Positions 35,492 to 43,868 of a stretch of 64,000 nt of DNA are shown here, piece by piece. Where the stretch lies: NCBI GenBank assembly GCA_902528415.1, contig CABZSR010000007.1, positions 1-64,000 on the forward strand, in the 5' to 3' direction. A program made the position numbers and the translations under genes. Position 1 is the first letter of the stretch, and every line of letters begins with the position of its first letter. This stretch comes from an uncultured SAR116 cluster alpha proteobacterium (GTDB lineage Bacteria > Pseudomonadota > Alphaproteobacteria > Puniceispirillales > Marisalimonadaceae). The notes under the pieces are model-generated. The model saw only the letters and a program-made list of their open reading frames with translations. It was not told the origin of the DNA and ran no database searches.

Positions 35492-35513
35492 TATAGTAAA
35501 AAACTATATTTTA
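35492..35513 (+). terminator. Weak AT-rich hairpin, possible terminator
   Basis: TATAGT and ACTATA form a six-pair stem with an AAAAA loop, followed by TTTTAT. It lies after the 35099-35398 gene and before the next ORF. Low GC makes it a weak candidate. Confidence 0.25.
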
Positions 35514-35528
35514 TATTAAAATGAAAAT

Positions 35529-35888
35529 ATGGATAATTATGAAATAAATATTTTAAGAAGAGACGGTAACTGGAAAAAAGTTAATCCTAATGATCGCATT
35601 ATGGATAATTTGGAAAAGAATGATGATAATGAAGTGAAGTCAGTAAACTCAAAAGATAATAAATTCAAAAATAATTTTCTTTTTTATCTTGATAAGGTTA
35701 ATTCTATAATTGGTAAATTAGAAGTTTTAGAAAACGAGAAAACTAGATTAAAAGATCAGCTCAAAAATTATGAACAAGAGTTTTTGAATGAAAAGATTAA
35801 CACTGAAGATAAAATCAACTCATTGACTAAAGAAAAAGAAATGCTTGATAAAACCATAAGTGTGATCAAAAATTTAAAAAAAATTTGA
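35529..35888 (+). CDS. Coiled-coil protein upstream of ParA-type ATPase
   Basis: A 119-residue, charged protein. Residues about 45-115 form a long coiled coil (VNSIIGKLEVLENEKTRLKD, QLKNYEQEFLNEKINTEDK). The N-terminus (MDNYEINILRRDGNWKKVNP) may be a short folded or interacting tail. It ends 13 bases before the ParA-type gene. ParA partners are often short proteins with a basic or coiled-coil element, so it may be the partner or cargo adaptor. No sequence family recognised. Confidence 0.55.
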   Translation: MDNYEINILRRDGNWKKVNPNDRIMDNLEKNDDNEVKSVNSKDNKFKNNFLFYLDKVNSIIGKLEVLENEKTRLKDQLKNYEQEFLNEKINTEDKINSLTKEKEMLDKTISVIKNLKKI

Positions 35889-35901
35889 TGTGGAGGTGTA
35901 G

Positions 35902-36666
35902 ATGGCTACTAATAAGGTTAAGGATGCTAAATCAATTTTCGTTGCAAATGTTAAAGGTGGTGTTGGGAAGAGCACTTTGTCAATTATGCTTGCTAGAGTT
36001 TTAGCTGAAAAAATACCCCCACAAAATATTACCGTTATAGACACAGATCTCCAAAGAACAGCAACAGAATTTCTAACAAATAGTAATCCTGAAATAAACG
36101 TGGAGTTTTTACCTATTACACCAGCTTTTGAAAATACTAACATTTCTTTAGTTCAGCAGTTTATTAAGCAAAATGAATTCAGACCTGGCCATGTTGTAAT
36201 TGTTGATACTCCAGCAGGAAGCTCTCAAAGGCTTTGGAACCTTGTTGCTGAAGGTTATTGTGTTTTAATCCCAACTACGCTTAGCAATGCAGATTTATTC
36301 CCTACTGAAAATTTTATAAGAAGTATGGACAAGGTAAAAGCAAGATATACAAAATCACACCCACACTTAGTGGTATGTCCAAATAAAATACCATTTGGTC
36401 AAAAAGATTTTTCTTTAATGGCCGAAAGACTAAAAAATCATGATGTTGTAATTGGACCACCCTTGAGAGACTTAGCTAGCGTAAGACATTTTTATAATGG
36501 TAAAATGGAAAGTTGGGAAAATAAATCTAATAATAACGCACAATCTGATTTTAAACAATTTGGGTCTTTTATTGAAAAATATGTTTTAGATGGTGAACTT
36601 GACAAAATCTATTTGCAAAAAGAAGGTGCAAAAAATATTATTCCTTTTGAAAAGGCTAACAATTAA
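35902..36666 (+). CDS. ParA/MinD-family ATPase (orphan)
   Basis: A 254-residue ATPase with deviant Walker A VKGGVGKSTLSIMLARVLAE, an IDTDLQRTATEFL switch and VVIVDTPAGSSQRLW. These proteins position chromosomes, plasmids or protein clusters. There is no ParB gene next to it, and no plasmid replication gene, so a cargo-positioning role (for example of chemoreceptor clusters or flagellar parts) fits the flagellar surroundings better. The start ATG has GGAGGTG just upstream. It is distinct from FlhG, which lacks its insertion and sits in flhAFG. Confidence 0.75.
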   Translation: MATNKVKDAKSIFVANVKGGVGKSTLSIMLARVLAEKIPPQNITVIDTDLQRTATEFLTNSNPEINVEFLPITPAFENTNISLVQQFIKQNEFRPGHVVIVDTPAGSSQRLWNLVAEGYCVLIPTTLSNADLFPTENFIRSMDKVKARYTKSHPHLVVCPNKIPFGQKDFSLMAERLKNHDVVIGPPLRDLASVRHFYNGKMESWENKSNNNAQSDFKQFGSFIEKYVLDGELDKIYLQKEGAKNIIPFEKANN

Positions 36667-36931
36667 TTTCTAGTCTGTTACCTAATTGTTCTAGCCATTT
36701 TTCAGTTGCTACGTAAGATAAAGTAGGTACTTTACCTTTATCTTTATTAACGATAATATTTTTAACAAATAAATTCTCTTCAAATTTATTTTCGTTAAGT
36801 CTTTCTGAAATATTATCCAAGATTATATCCATATAATTAATTACGTCATCTTTAAAATTTTGTTTAACTTTGCCGTAATAATAAGTAATAAAAAAATAAT
36901 AGAAGTGAATATTTTTAAATGAATAATTCAA
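36656..36931 (-). CDS. Hypothetical protein, convergent with the ParA-type gene
   Basis: The frame encodes up to 91 residues, but the true start may be the internal ATG at 36832 (58 residues, MDIILDNISERLNENKFEEN) because the 5' end overlaps the divergent ORF starting at 36919. Its C-terminal residues overlap the parA-like stop by 11 bases. Sequence LFVKNIIVNKDKGKVPTLSY reads like protein rather than random AT-rich frame. No family recognised. Confidence 0.35.
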   Translation of the reverse strand: MNYSFKNIHFYYFFITYYYGKVKQNFKDDVINYMDIILDNISERLNENKFEENLFVKNIIVNKDKGKVPTLSYVATEKWLEQLGNRLEINC

Positions 36932-37134
36932 TAAAAAAAGATGGTCATGAATTAATAAATAAAATTATTTTAATTTTAAATGATTTTGAAAGTTTTGAAA
37001 AACCATTTGTTAATGAACAAGGTGATATAATCATAAGAAATAAAATAATTAGAAAAAGGAAGAGGGACAAATATATTTTAACAAATGTTTTCAAAAAAAT
37101 TATTGGTGATGATATAAAAAAAAACAGGGTTTAA
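36919..37134 (+). CDS. Small basic hypothetical protein
   Basis: A 71-residue, lysine- and arginine-rich frame (RNKIIRKRKRDKYILTNVFK) with a weak AGAAGTG ribosome site. It runs into the hairpin at 37122, whose T-run faces the other way. It could be a real small protein or chance in AT-rich DNA. Confidence 0.35.
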   Translation: MNNSIKKDGHELINKIILILNDFESFEKPFVNEQGDIIIRNKIIRKRKRDKYILTNVFKKIIGDDIKKNRV

Positions 37135-37145
37135 AAACCCTGTTT
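37111..37145 (-). terminator. Intrinsic terminator of the 26-codon small transcript
   Basis: AAACAGGG and CCCTGTTT form a GC-containing stem. On the minus strand it is followed by a run of T (TGTTTTTTTTTATATC); on the plus strand there is no T-run. It therefore terminates leftward transcription, placing the end about 26-50 bases after the stop codon of the small ORF at 37171-37251. Confidence 0.75.
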
Positions 37146-37170
37146 CGTATTTGATTGAAAATTATGCCTT

Positions 37171-37251
37171 TTAAAGGGATAATTTTATCAAAGGCTGCTC
37201 TGATAAATTTAAAACCTTAAGAGAACAATTTTCATAAAAAATACTAGACAT
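37171..37251 (-). CDS. Unannotated 26-codon ORF with a 12-nt anti-anti-SD match
   Basis: Too short for the ORF track. Minus-strand translation from 37251 is MSSIFYENCSLKVLNLSEQP plus LIKLSL, then TAA. Upstream is AAAAGGAGGTGATCTG directly before ATG; AAGGAGGTGATC is complementary to the conserved 16S rRNA 3' tail (GATCACCTCCTT) over 12 bases, with 7-base spacing from AGGAGG. A plausible promoter lies further upstream (TTGTAA, 17 bases, TAATAA). A strong terminator closes a transcript of about 200 bases. The pattern of promoter, very strong ribosome site, short frame and terminator argues for a real small protein or leader peptide. Function unknown. Confidence 0.6.
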   Translation of the reverse strand: MSSIFYENCSLKVLNLSEQPLIKLSL

Positions 37252-37370
37252 CAGATCACCTCCTTTTGATTTGTTAAAATAATTTCTTATAGTATTATTA
37301 ACCATATAAGATGTATTTTACAAACTGTTTAGATTAAAAATAAATTTATATTTCTATTAAGGTAATATTT

Positions 37371-37760
37371 ATGACAAAAAGTAATCAAGAAACTAAAACT
37401 TTTAAAGCAGGAGAAACTATTTATTCTCATAATGATCCAGCTGAATATATCTTTTTAATTCATAGCGGCAAAGTAAGAATAGAATCCAAGCATGGCCTAG
37501 AATTAGGAATACTTGATACTGGAGAGATATTTGGAGAAGTTGGACATATCATAGAATCTCCTAGAACTGTTACAGCTGTAGCTGTTACTAATTCGATAAT
37601 AAGAGTTATTGACGAAAAAACAGTTAAAGAGAAAATGAATAAAGCTGATCCAGTTTTGGCAGCAATAATTAGAGGATTATCCCTAAGGATTGGAGATGCT
37701 AATGCTTTAGCTGAAAAGCATTGGTTAGAGTTAAGTGTATATAAATCTCTTGGTAAATAA
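37371..37760 (+). CDS. Cyclic-nucleotide-binding domain protein (no effector domain)
   Basis: A 129-residue stand-alone cNMP-binding domain. The beta-roll (FKAGETIYSHNDPAEYIFLI) leads to a phosphate-binding cassette GEIFGEVGHIIESPRTVTAV with the expected Glu and Arg, so it can probably bind cAMP or cGMP. There is no DNA-binding helix-turn-helix, unlike CRP, and the C-terminus is only a helical extension. Forty-five bases later comes a FliL-like gene, so it might sense a second messenger for motility. Confidence 0.75.
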   Translation: MTKSNQETKTFKAGETIYSHNDPAEYIFLIHSGKVRIESKHGLELGILDTGEIFGEVGHIIESPRTVTAVAVTNSIIRVIDEKTVKEKMNKADPVLAAIIRGLSLRIGDANALAEKHWLELSVYKSLGK

Positions 37761-37784
37761 AAAATATCAAAAGGAGATACAAAA

Positions 37785-38378
37785 ATATCTTTAAAAAATA
37801 AAATTTTGAATATTAAAAATTTATATGTTTACTTAATTGCATTCTTTTCTTCAGTTTTAACTTTTGTGTTTTTTTATTTTAGTAGTGAAGTCATTAAAGA
37901 AGAAAAAATTGTTGAAGAAAAGATTGATGTTTATAAAGTCGCAAAAGAAGAAGCCATTAAACTTGGAAGAATGGAACCAGATGAGAAACCTATAGTTCAA
38001 GAGATTGGACCTGATGGAAAAGTTATTGTTCCAACATTAACTTATGTTGATATTGGCGGAATGGGAGATAACGCCAATAAAAGTTTTTGGACGAATATAC
38101 CTGGTTCAAACTCATTCATAAGTTTTGATTTAGCTCTTTCATCCTATGAAGGTGAAATGTTAACAAACTACTTAACCGATTATGATCCTGATCTTAGAAA
38201 AATTGTATATCAGGAAATAAGTAAACAAAATCTTTCTAAATTAGAAGGAAGTAAAGGAAAAAAGAAATTGCTTGAAGACATTAAAAATGAATTTAATGCT
38301 TATTTTGCTGAAAAAGAATTAGATCCAGTAGTTTTTGGTGCTCATTTTAAGGTACTTGCTATTACAACTAGAGGATAA
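37785..38378 (+). CDS. FliL-like basal-body-associated protein (start codon uncertain)
   Basis: A roughly 190-197-residue protein with one N-terminal membrane helix (YVYLIAFFSSVLTFVFFYFS). The periplasmic domain SFDLALSSYEGEMLTNYLTD, PDLRKIVYQEISKQNLSKLE and DPVVFGAHFKVLAITTRG resembles FliL, which stabilises motor stators and helps mechanosensing. The ORF track starts at TTG 37806, but a strong AAGGAG site at 37771-37776 is 29 bases away from it. Eight bases after that site is ATA at 37785, in frame, which may be a non-standard start. It follows the cyclic-nucleotide-binding protein. Confidence 0.7.
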   Translation: MSLKNKILNIKNLYVYLIAFFSSVLTFVFFYFSSEVIKEEKIVEEKIDVYKVAKEEAIKLGRMEPDEKPIVQEIGPDGKVIVPTLTYVDIGGMGDNANKSFWTNIPGSNSFISFDLALSSYEGEMLTNYLTDYDPDLRKIVYQEISKQNLSKLEGSKGKKKLLEDIKNEFNAYFAEKELDPVVFGAHFKVLAITTRG

Positions 38379-39605
38379 TTAAAGAAAAGTACTATAATTA
38401 ATATTTTTATTTTTATCTATTGTATTTATTACCTCAGGCAAAGGGTATTTTAAACCTATAGCACAGTTAAAAAGTATAACTTTATCATTACGTGTTATTA
38501 ATTCAGAAGTAATAGCCTTTTCGTAGGCAGTCATTGTCGCAGCACCTTCAGGACATAAAAAGCATCCATCGACTGCCGCCACTCTGTCTCTTGCCTCCAT
38601 TATATCTTCATCTGAAACAGATATTGCAAATCCATTACTTTCACGTATAGCTCTTATAATAAGGAAGTCTCCTACTGCTACTGGCACTCTAATTCCTGCA
38701 GCTTTTGTGGATGCATTTTCCCATAATGGGGCATGTTCTTCACCACTTTGCCAAGCCTTAACTATAGGTGCACATCCATCTGCTTGAACGGCTACCATTC
38801 TTGGTAATTTCTTTTTTATCCAACCAAGTTCTTTTAATTCTAAAAAAGCTTTCCACATACCAATCAAACCAGTTCCACCACCTGTTGGATAAAAAATAAC
38901 ATCTGGTAATTCCCAATCAAGCTGTTCAGCTAATTCAAGTCCCATTGTTTTCTTGCCTTCTATTCTGTAAGGCTCTTTCAAAGTTGACACATCAAACCAC
39001 CCTACTTTGTCTTTACCTTCTCCAACTATTTTTCCGCAATCATTAATTAAACCATTAACTAAGTACGTTTCAGCTCCAAGTGATTGAATTTCTCTTGCGT
39101 TGATATCAGGAGTGTCGTCAGGACAAAACACTGTTGACTTTATGCCCGCATGAGTTGCATATGCAGCCATAGCGGCACCTGCATTTCCGTTGGTTGGAAT
39201 GGCTAAATGATCTAATTTAAACTGTTTTGCCATAGAAACAGCCATACATAGTCCCCTTGCTTTAAAAGAACCTGTTGGTAATCTGCCTTCATCTTTTACA
39301 AGAACACATCCCTTATCCTTATTATTATAATTTAAGGACCTATCTAATTTAATTAATGGCGTGATGGTCTCACCAAGAGTTATTCTATTTTTTGGATCTG
39401 CAACTGGCAAAAGAGGAAAGTATCTCCATAGGCCATCTATTTTAGAGTTAGAAATATCATCTCGTGAAACTTCTTTTTTTAATTTATGTAAATCATATTT
39501 AACCAGTAAAGGTCTTCCTGCTTCTGATAAACCATGGACTTTATTGGCTTCATATTGCTTACCCGAAATTGAACACTCCAAGTGACTTACATAACTTTTA
39601 TCCAT
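38379..39605 (-). CDS. PLP-dependent threonine-synthase-like enzyme
   Basis: A 408-residue fold-type II PLP enzyme. The Schiff-base lysine motif is LPTGSFKARGLCMAVSMAKQ, the phosphate loop PTGGGTGLIGMWKAFLELKE, and TNGNAGAAMAAYATHAGI follows the fold. Such proteins are threonine synthases or the related cysteate synthase/diaminopropionate-like enzymes. A typical threonine synthase is longer or has a different N-terminus, so substrate is open. It sits 21 bases downstream of the tartrate-type dehydrogenase on the same strand, so probably one operon. Confidence 0.8.
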   Translation of the reverse strand: MDKSYVSHLECSISGKQYEANKVHGLSEAGRPLLVKYDLHKLKKEVSRDDISNSKIDGLWRYFPLLPVADPKNRITLGETITPLIKLDRSLNYNNKDKGCVLVKDEGRLPTGSFKARGLCMAVSMAKQFKLDHLAIPTNGNAGAAMAAYATHAGIKSTVFCPDDTPDINAREIQSLGAETYLVNGLINDCGKIVGEGKDKVGWFDVSTLKEPYRIEGKKTMGLELAEQLDWELPDVIFYPTGGGTGLIGMWKAFLELKELGWIKKKLPRMVAVQADGCAPIVKAWQSGEEHAPLWENASTKAAGIRVPVAVGDFLIIRAIRESNGFAISVSDEDIMEARDRVAAVDGCFLCPEGAATMTAYEKAITSELITRNDKVILFNCAIGLKYPLPEVINTIDKNKNINYSTFL

Positions 39606-39626
39606 TTTGTTTCCTTAAAATTTTAA

Positions 39627-40697
39627 TTAATTATTTTTACCCGAAAGAATGTCTATCATTACTTTTGTTATTTGTTTAGTGGTGCTTTTTCCACCTAGAT
39701 CCTTGGGTAAAACTTTTTTGTCTTCAGTAAGTTTTTCTATCGCAAACATTAACTTTTGAGCAGCTTGAAGTTCTCCTAAATTTTCTAACATCATAACAGC
39801 TGACCAATATGAACCAATTGGATTGGCAATACCTTTACCCATTATATCAAAAGCAGACCCATGAATTGGTTCAAACATTGATGGATGACGTTTATCAGGG
39901 TCTAAATTTGCTGTAGGTGCAATTCCCATGGAACCTGACAAGGACGCAGCTAAATCAGTTAAAATATCTGCATGTAAGTTTGATGCAACAACGGTATCTA
40001 TACTTTTAGGATCTAAAACCATTCGGGTAGTCATTGCATCAACAAGCATTTTATCGGTGTTAACGTCTCTATAATCTTCTGAGATTTCTTTAAAGGTTTC
40101 GTCCCACATAACCATACCATGCCTTTGTGCGTTAGATTTTGTTACTAAAGTTAATAATTTTCTGGGTCTGGAACGTGCTATCTCAAATGCAAACCTCTGT
40201 ATTCTCTCAACTCCTTGCTTTGTGAAAAGAGTTACATCCATTGCAGTATCGTTTGAATAGCCCTTATGACTTCTACCTCCAATTCCTGAATATTCCCCCT
40301 CAGAATTTTCTCTAATAAAACTCCAATCAATATCTTTTTCTTCAACATTTTTTAATGGAGATGAGATACCAGGAAGCAACTTTACAGGTCTTAAATTTGC
40401 ATATTGATCAAGCCCTTGACATATTTTTAATCTTAATCCCCATAAAGTTATATGATCAGGAATGTCTGGAACTCCAGCTGATCCAAAATAAATTGCATTA
40501 TAATCTTTAAGTTCGTCTACCCCTTCATCTGGCATCATTATTCCATGTTCTTTATAATATTCTGCACCCCAATCAAAATGATTAAATTCTATTGGCAGAT
40601 TAGGAACAATCTTTGAAAGAGCTTGTAAAACTTCAACCCCACTTTTGATTACCTCAGTCCCTATTCCATCACCTGGAATCACTGCAATTTTGTACAT
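39627..40697 (-). CDS. Tartrate/D-malate-type dehydrogenase (isopropylmalate dehydrogenase family)
   Basis: A 356-residue beta-decarboxylating dehydrogenase. IAVIPGDGIGTEVIKSGVEV, SEGEYSGIGGRSHKGYSND, TKSNAQRHGMVMWDE and FEPIHGSAFDIMGKGIANPI are signatures. The SEGEYSG substrate loop and length resemble tartrate dehydrogenase/D-malate dehydrogenase rather than LeuB or isocitrate dehydrogenase. It oxidises a 2-hydroxy acid with NAD and usually decarboxylates it. A paralog of the same superfamily lies at 48816. Oppositely oriented to the iron-permease gene. Confidence 0.8.
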   Translation of the reverse strand: MYKIAVIPGDGIGTEVIKSGVEVLQALSKIVPNLPIEFNHFDWGAEYYKEHGIMMPDEGVDELKDYNAIYFGSAGVPDIPDHITLWGLRLKICQGLDQYANLRPVKLLPGISSPLKNVEEKDIDWSFIRENSEGEYSGIGGRSHKGYSNDTAMDVTLFTKQGVERIQRFAFEIARSRPRKLLTLVTKSNAQRHGMVMWDETFKEISEDYRDVNTDKMLVDAMTTRMVLDPKSIDTVVASNLHADILTDLAASLSGSMGIAPTANLDPDKRHPSMFEPIHGSAFDIMGKGIANPIGSYWSAVMMLENLGELQAAQKLMFAIEKLTEDKKVLPKDLGGKSTTKQITKVMIDILSGKNN

Positions 40698-40783
40698 ATT
40701 TGATCCTTAAGAGAAAAATTTATGAAGAGTTTAAATGTAAACTATGCTAAATCAATAATTTATTAATTTTAAAAGTATAGACT

Positions 40784-42436
40784 ATGAAGTTAGATTTATC
40801 TCTTTCTTATTTTAAAAATTTACTAAATTTTTGGAAAAACACTTCTTATATACTGATAATTTTACTATTAACCCCTATTGCAATGTTAATCCTCTACTCA
40901 TTTCAAAATAATTTTGAAACGTGGTTACACCTTTTTAATACAAAATTATCCCTTTATTTTTTTAATACTTTTTTTTTGATGCTTGGTGTTGGAAGCTTTT
41001 CATTAGCTATAGGTGTTTCATGTGCTTGGATTGTTACGAAATACAAATTTTTCTTATCTAATTATATAGAATGGGCGCTCCTTTTACCAGCTGCAATACC
41101 TGCTTACATTGTTGCATACAGTTATACAGATTTTCTTGAGTATGGGGGAATTGTTCAAACAATGTTAAGGGACATATTTGATTGGAGTTCCTCGAAAGAA
41201 TACTATTTTCCTGATATACGATCAATGATTGGCGCTATTTTTATTTTATCATTTGCTTTGTATCCATATATATATTTCATCACTAAAGCTGCTTTTCGAT
41301 CAACTCCCAAAAGCTTATTTGATGTAGCCAAAATTCACGGTAAATCTGGTTTTATATATGTAGCTTTGCCCATGGCGAGACCAGCTATAATTGCAGGTTT
41401 ATCCCTAGTTTTAATGGAAACTATTTCTGATTTTGGAACTGTTGAGTTTTTAGCTGTAGAAACAATTACACTTGGAATATTTAACCTCTGGTTGGGTATG
41501 AATAATTTTAGTGCTGCTTCGCAATTATCAATTCTAGCATTTACCTTTATTGTTGTTTTGTTAGGGATTGAATTAAGTGCTAGAAAAAATCAAAAATTTA
41601 ATAATCCAAGGGTCTCTTCTTTTGAAAATAAATTTGATGAAATTAATTTAAGGCAAAATATAATTTTATTATCCATTTGTCTGATACCAATCATATTTGG
41701 ATTTATAATCCCAGTACTTATCCTAATAAATTTATCATTACAGAGTTTAAACCAGGATAATTTTTCCACTTTTTTAGAAATATCCATCAATTCTATTTCT
41801 ATTTCATTTTTTGCAGCATTCCTGATTATTTTATTCTCATTTATCATTGTGGTTGCAGTCAGATATCACGGTGGTAAAAAATTTACTTTTTTATCTACAT
41901 TAGCTGGAAGTGGTTATGCTTTTCCAGGTGTTATTCTTGCTTTAGGTACAACATTTTTCTTATCTTTAGTTCAAGATAGCATTAATAGATTATTCATTAC
42001 ATTTGATGTAAATTGGAACTTAACTATAATAGGAACATTTACTGCTTTATTGTACACTTACATTTGTAGATTTAACGCTATCGGAATTGGATATATAAAT
42101 TCAGGCATTCAAAGAATTTCTCCAAACTTACTTGAGGCTGGGAGACTACAAGGTGTATCTTTTGAAAAAAGTCTTTTCAAAATTATTTTTCCCCTAATAC
42201 GTCCTTCTATTTTAACTGGTTTTTTGATTATTTTTGTAGATATAATTAAAGAATTACCTGTAACGCTTTTACTTAGACCCTTTAATTTTGAAACTTTAGC
42301 AACTTATGTTTATCAATATGCTAAAGAAGAAATGCTTGAACAATCTGCATTAGCAGCTCTTTTAATAATTATAATTGGTATAGTTCCAGTAATTGTATTA
42401 AATAAAGTTATTAATTTGTCTTATAAAAAACAATAA
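40784..42436 (+). CDS. Ferric iron ABC transporter permease (two fused domains)
   Basis: A 550-residue permease with about twelve membrane helices. Two tandem MetI-like domains, each with an EAA loop: FDVAKIHGKSGFIYVALPMA (around residue 180) and LLEAGRLQGVSFEKSLFKII (around 450). The fused layout is typical of FbpB/SfuB permeases for ferric iron. The matching binding protein is at 43869-44879, but on the other strand, and I see no ATPase in the window. Directly upstream of fur by 81 bases. Confidence 0.85.
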   Translation: MKLDLSLSYFKNLLNFWKNTSYILIILLLTPIAMLILYSFQNNFETWLHLFNTKLSLYFFNTFFLMLGVGSFSLAIGVSCAWIVTKYKFFLSNYIEWALLLPAAIPAYIVAYSYTDFLEYGGIVQTMLRDIFDWSSSKEYYFPDIRSMIGAIFILSFALYPYIYFITKAAFRSTPKSLFDVAKIHGKSGFIYVALPMARPAIIAGLSLVLMETISDFGTVEFLAVETITLGIFNLWLGMNNFSAASQLSILAFTFIVVLLGIELSARKNQKFNNPRVSSFENKFDEINLRQNIILLSICLIPIIFGFIIPVLILINLSLQSLNQDNFSTFLEISINSISISFFAAFLIILFSFIIVVAVRYHGGKKFTFLSTLAGSGYAFPGVILALGTTFFLSLVQDSINRLFITFDVNWNLTIIGTFTALLYTYICRFNAIGIGYINSGIQRISPNLLEAGRLQGVSFEKSLFKIIFPLIRPSILTGFLIIFVDIIKELPVTLLLRPFNFETLATYVYQYAKEEMLEQSALAALLIIIIGIVPVIVLNKVINLSYKKQ

Positions 42437-42517
42437 TAACTTTAAACTTGCACTTTTGTGTTTTTAGTAATTAACTATACCTAGTTTGTAACGATTATAA
42501 TGTATGTAGAGGGTCCA

Positions 42518-42922
42518 ATGGCAGAGCTTTATGAAAAATGTTTAAGAGTTGGCTTAAGAATGACTTTGCCTAGGAAAATTATTTTAGAAGTTATTGAGGC
42601 AGCAGAAGATCATCCTGACGTTGATGAGATGTACAGACGAGCTGTAGAAAAAGATAGATCCATTTCAATTGCTACAGTCTATAGAACTATCAAACTTTTT
42701 GAAGAGGCTGGTATAATTGAAAAACTAGATATTGGAGATGGTAGATCAAGATATGAAGAAGCAGGAGAGCATCATGAACATTTAATTGATGTTGAAAGTG
42801 GAGAAATTATTGAGTTCCAAAACGAAGAACTTGAAGAAATGAAAAGACAAGTCGCTCTAAATATGGGTTACGAGTTGGTGGATCACCGTTTAGAACTATT
42901 TGGAAAGAAGATTAAAAAATAA
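42518..42922 (+). CDS. fur: Ferric uptake regulator Fur
   Basis: A roughly 134-residue metal-dependent repressor. DNA-binding part CLRVGLRMTLPRKIILEVIE and SIATVYRTIKLFEEAGIIEK; metal-binding part EHHEHLIDVESGEIIEF, with the HHEH motif. The C-terminal CxxC zinc motifs of E. coli Fur are absent, as in some alphaproteobacterial Fur/Mur. I prefer the ATG at 42518 (MAELYEKCLR) with a GAGGG site; the track's earlier ATG is possible. It probably controls the Fur-box-like sites at 47.4-48.7 kb. Confidence 0.9.
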   Translation: MAELYEKCLRVGLRMTLPRKIILEVIEAAEDHPDVDEMYRRAVEKDRSISIATVYRTIKLFEEAGIIEKLDIGDGRSRYEEAGEHHEHLIDVESGEIIEFQNEELEEMKRQVALNMGYELVDHRLELFGKKIKK

Positions 42923-43004
42923 ACTTTCTAATAAGAAAAAATTATTGCAATATTAGCTATTAATGTTAAATTTAAGAATGATTATCAATATCAGAAAAGT
43001 ATAA

Positions 43005-43745
43005 ATGGAAAATAACGAAAAAATTATTATTCTTTCCGGTGGAAGCCGTGGGATTGGGCATGCCACGTCAAAAAAATTCTGGGATGATGGATGGACAGTT
43101 ATTACATTCTCAAGATCTGAAGTCGCACCTCAATGCCCCTGGTCTAATAATAAACAATTTCACTTTCAAGTTGATTTGGAAAATCAAATTTCTTTAAATA
43201 AAACTCTAATAGATTTAAATAAATTTCTTAATGGTAGACCAGTAAAAGCATTAATAAATAATGCTGCAATCTCGCCTAAAAACGCGGATAATAAGAGACT
43301 AGGGTTTACTGACACTGACTTAAGTTTATGGAGACAAGTCTTTAATGTTAATTTTTTTGCTCCAATAATAATTTCTCAATCAATCATTAATAATCTAAAG
43401 TTAGCTAAAGGCGTAATTATTAATGTCACATCAATTGCTAGTGATAGTGTACATCAATTTGCTGGACCAGCGTATGCCACCTCAAAAGCAGCTTTAAAAT
43501 CTTTAACTCGTGAAATGGCCTCAGACTTAGCACGTGAGGGTATAAGAGTTAATGCAATTGCACCTGGTGAAATTGAAACTTCAATGGTAACGCCTGATAG
43601 TAAAAAACTGCTTACAGAAAAAATACCTATGAAACGTTTTGGAACTCCTGAAGAAGTTGCTGGTGTGATACACTCTATGTGTTCAGAAACATTTTCTTAT
43701 GTTAACGGAACAGAAATCCAAATAAACGGCGGTCAAACTGTATAA
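43005..43745 (+). CDS. SDR-family oxidoreductase
   Basis: A 246-residue classical short-chain dehydrogenase. Cofactor motif GGSRGIGHATSKKFWDDGWT, NNAAISPKN, catalytic Ser around TSIASDS and YATSKAALKSL. C-terminus NGTEIQINGGQTV typical of FabG-like members. Substrate is not predictable. It follows fur with 82 bases between and ends with an intrinsic terminator. No clear ribosome site precedes the ATG. A partial Fur-half site (AATGATTATCAAT) lies just upstream, too weak to annotate. Confidence 0.85.
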   Translation: MENNEKIIILSGGSRGIGHATSKKFWDDGWTVITFSRSEVAPQCPWSNNKQFHFQVDLENQISLNKTLIDLNKFLNGRPVKALINNAAISPKNADNKRLGFTDTDLSLWRQVFNVNFFAPIIISQSIINNLKLAKGVIINVTSIASDSVHQFAGPAYATSKAALKSLTREMASDLAREGIRVNAIAPGEIETSMVTPDSKKLLTEKIPMKRFGTPEEVAGVIHSMCSETFSYVNGTEIQINGGQTV

Positions 43746-43755
43746 AAGACTGTTT

Positions 43756-43797
43756 AACAAGCTTGACCTAAAAAAAACTGGTCTTGTTGTTTTTTTA
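43756..43797 (+). terminator. Intrinsic terminator after the SDR gene
   Basis: AACAAGcttgACC pairs with GGTCTTGTT with a small bulge and an A-rich loop, followed by GTTTTTTT. It lies just after the SDR stop and before the convergent iron-binding-protein gene. Confidence 0.65.
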
Positions 43798-43868
43798 TTC
43801 TTTTTAATTAAAGGTATTTTTTGGTTAATAATTGGTTACTTTGGCCTTAAAATTTTTTTATAAATTAA

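Noticed and set aside
37252-37266. 16S rRNA 3' end fragment (GATCACCTCCTTTT)
   Set aside because: No other rRNA sequence lies around it; on the minus strand it is a ribosome site for the 26-codon ORF.
42976-42992. Fur box before the SDR gene (AATGATTATCAAT)
   Set aside because: Only a half site, with no palindrome partner.
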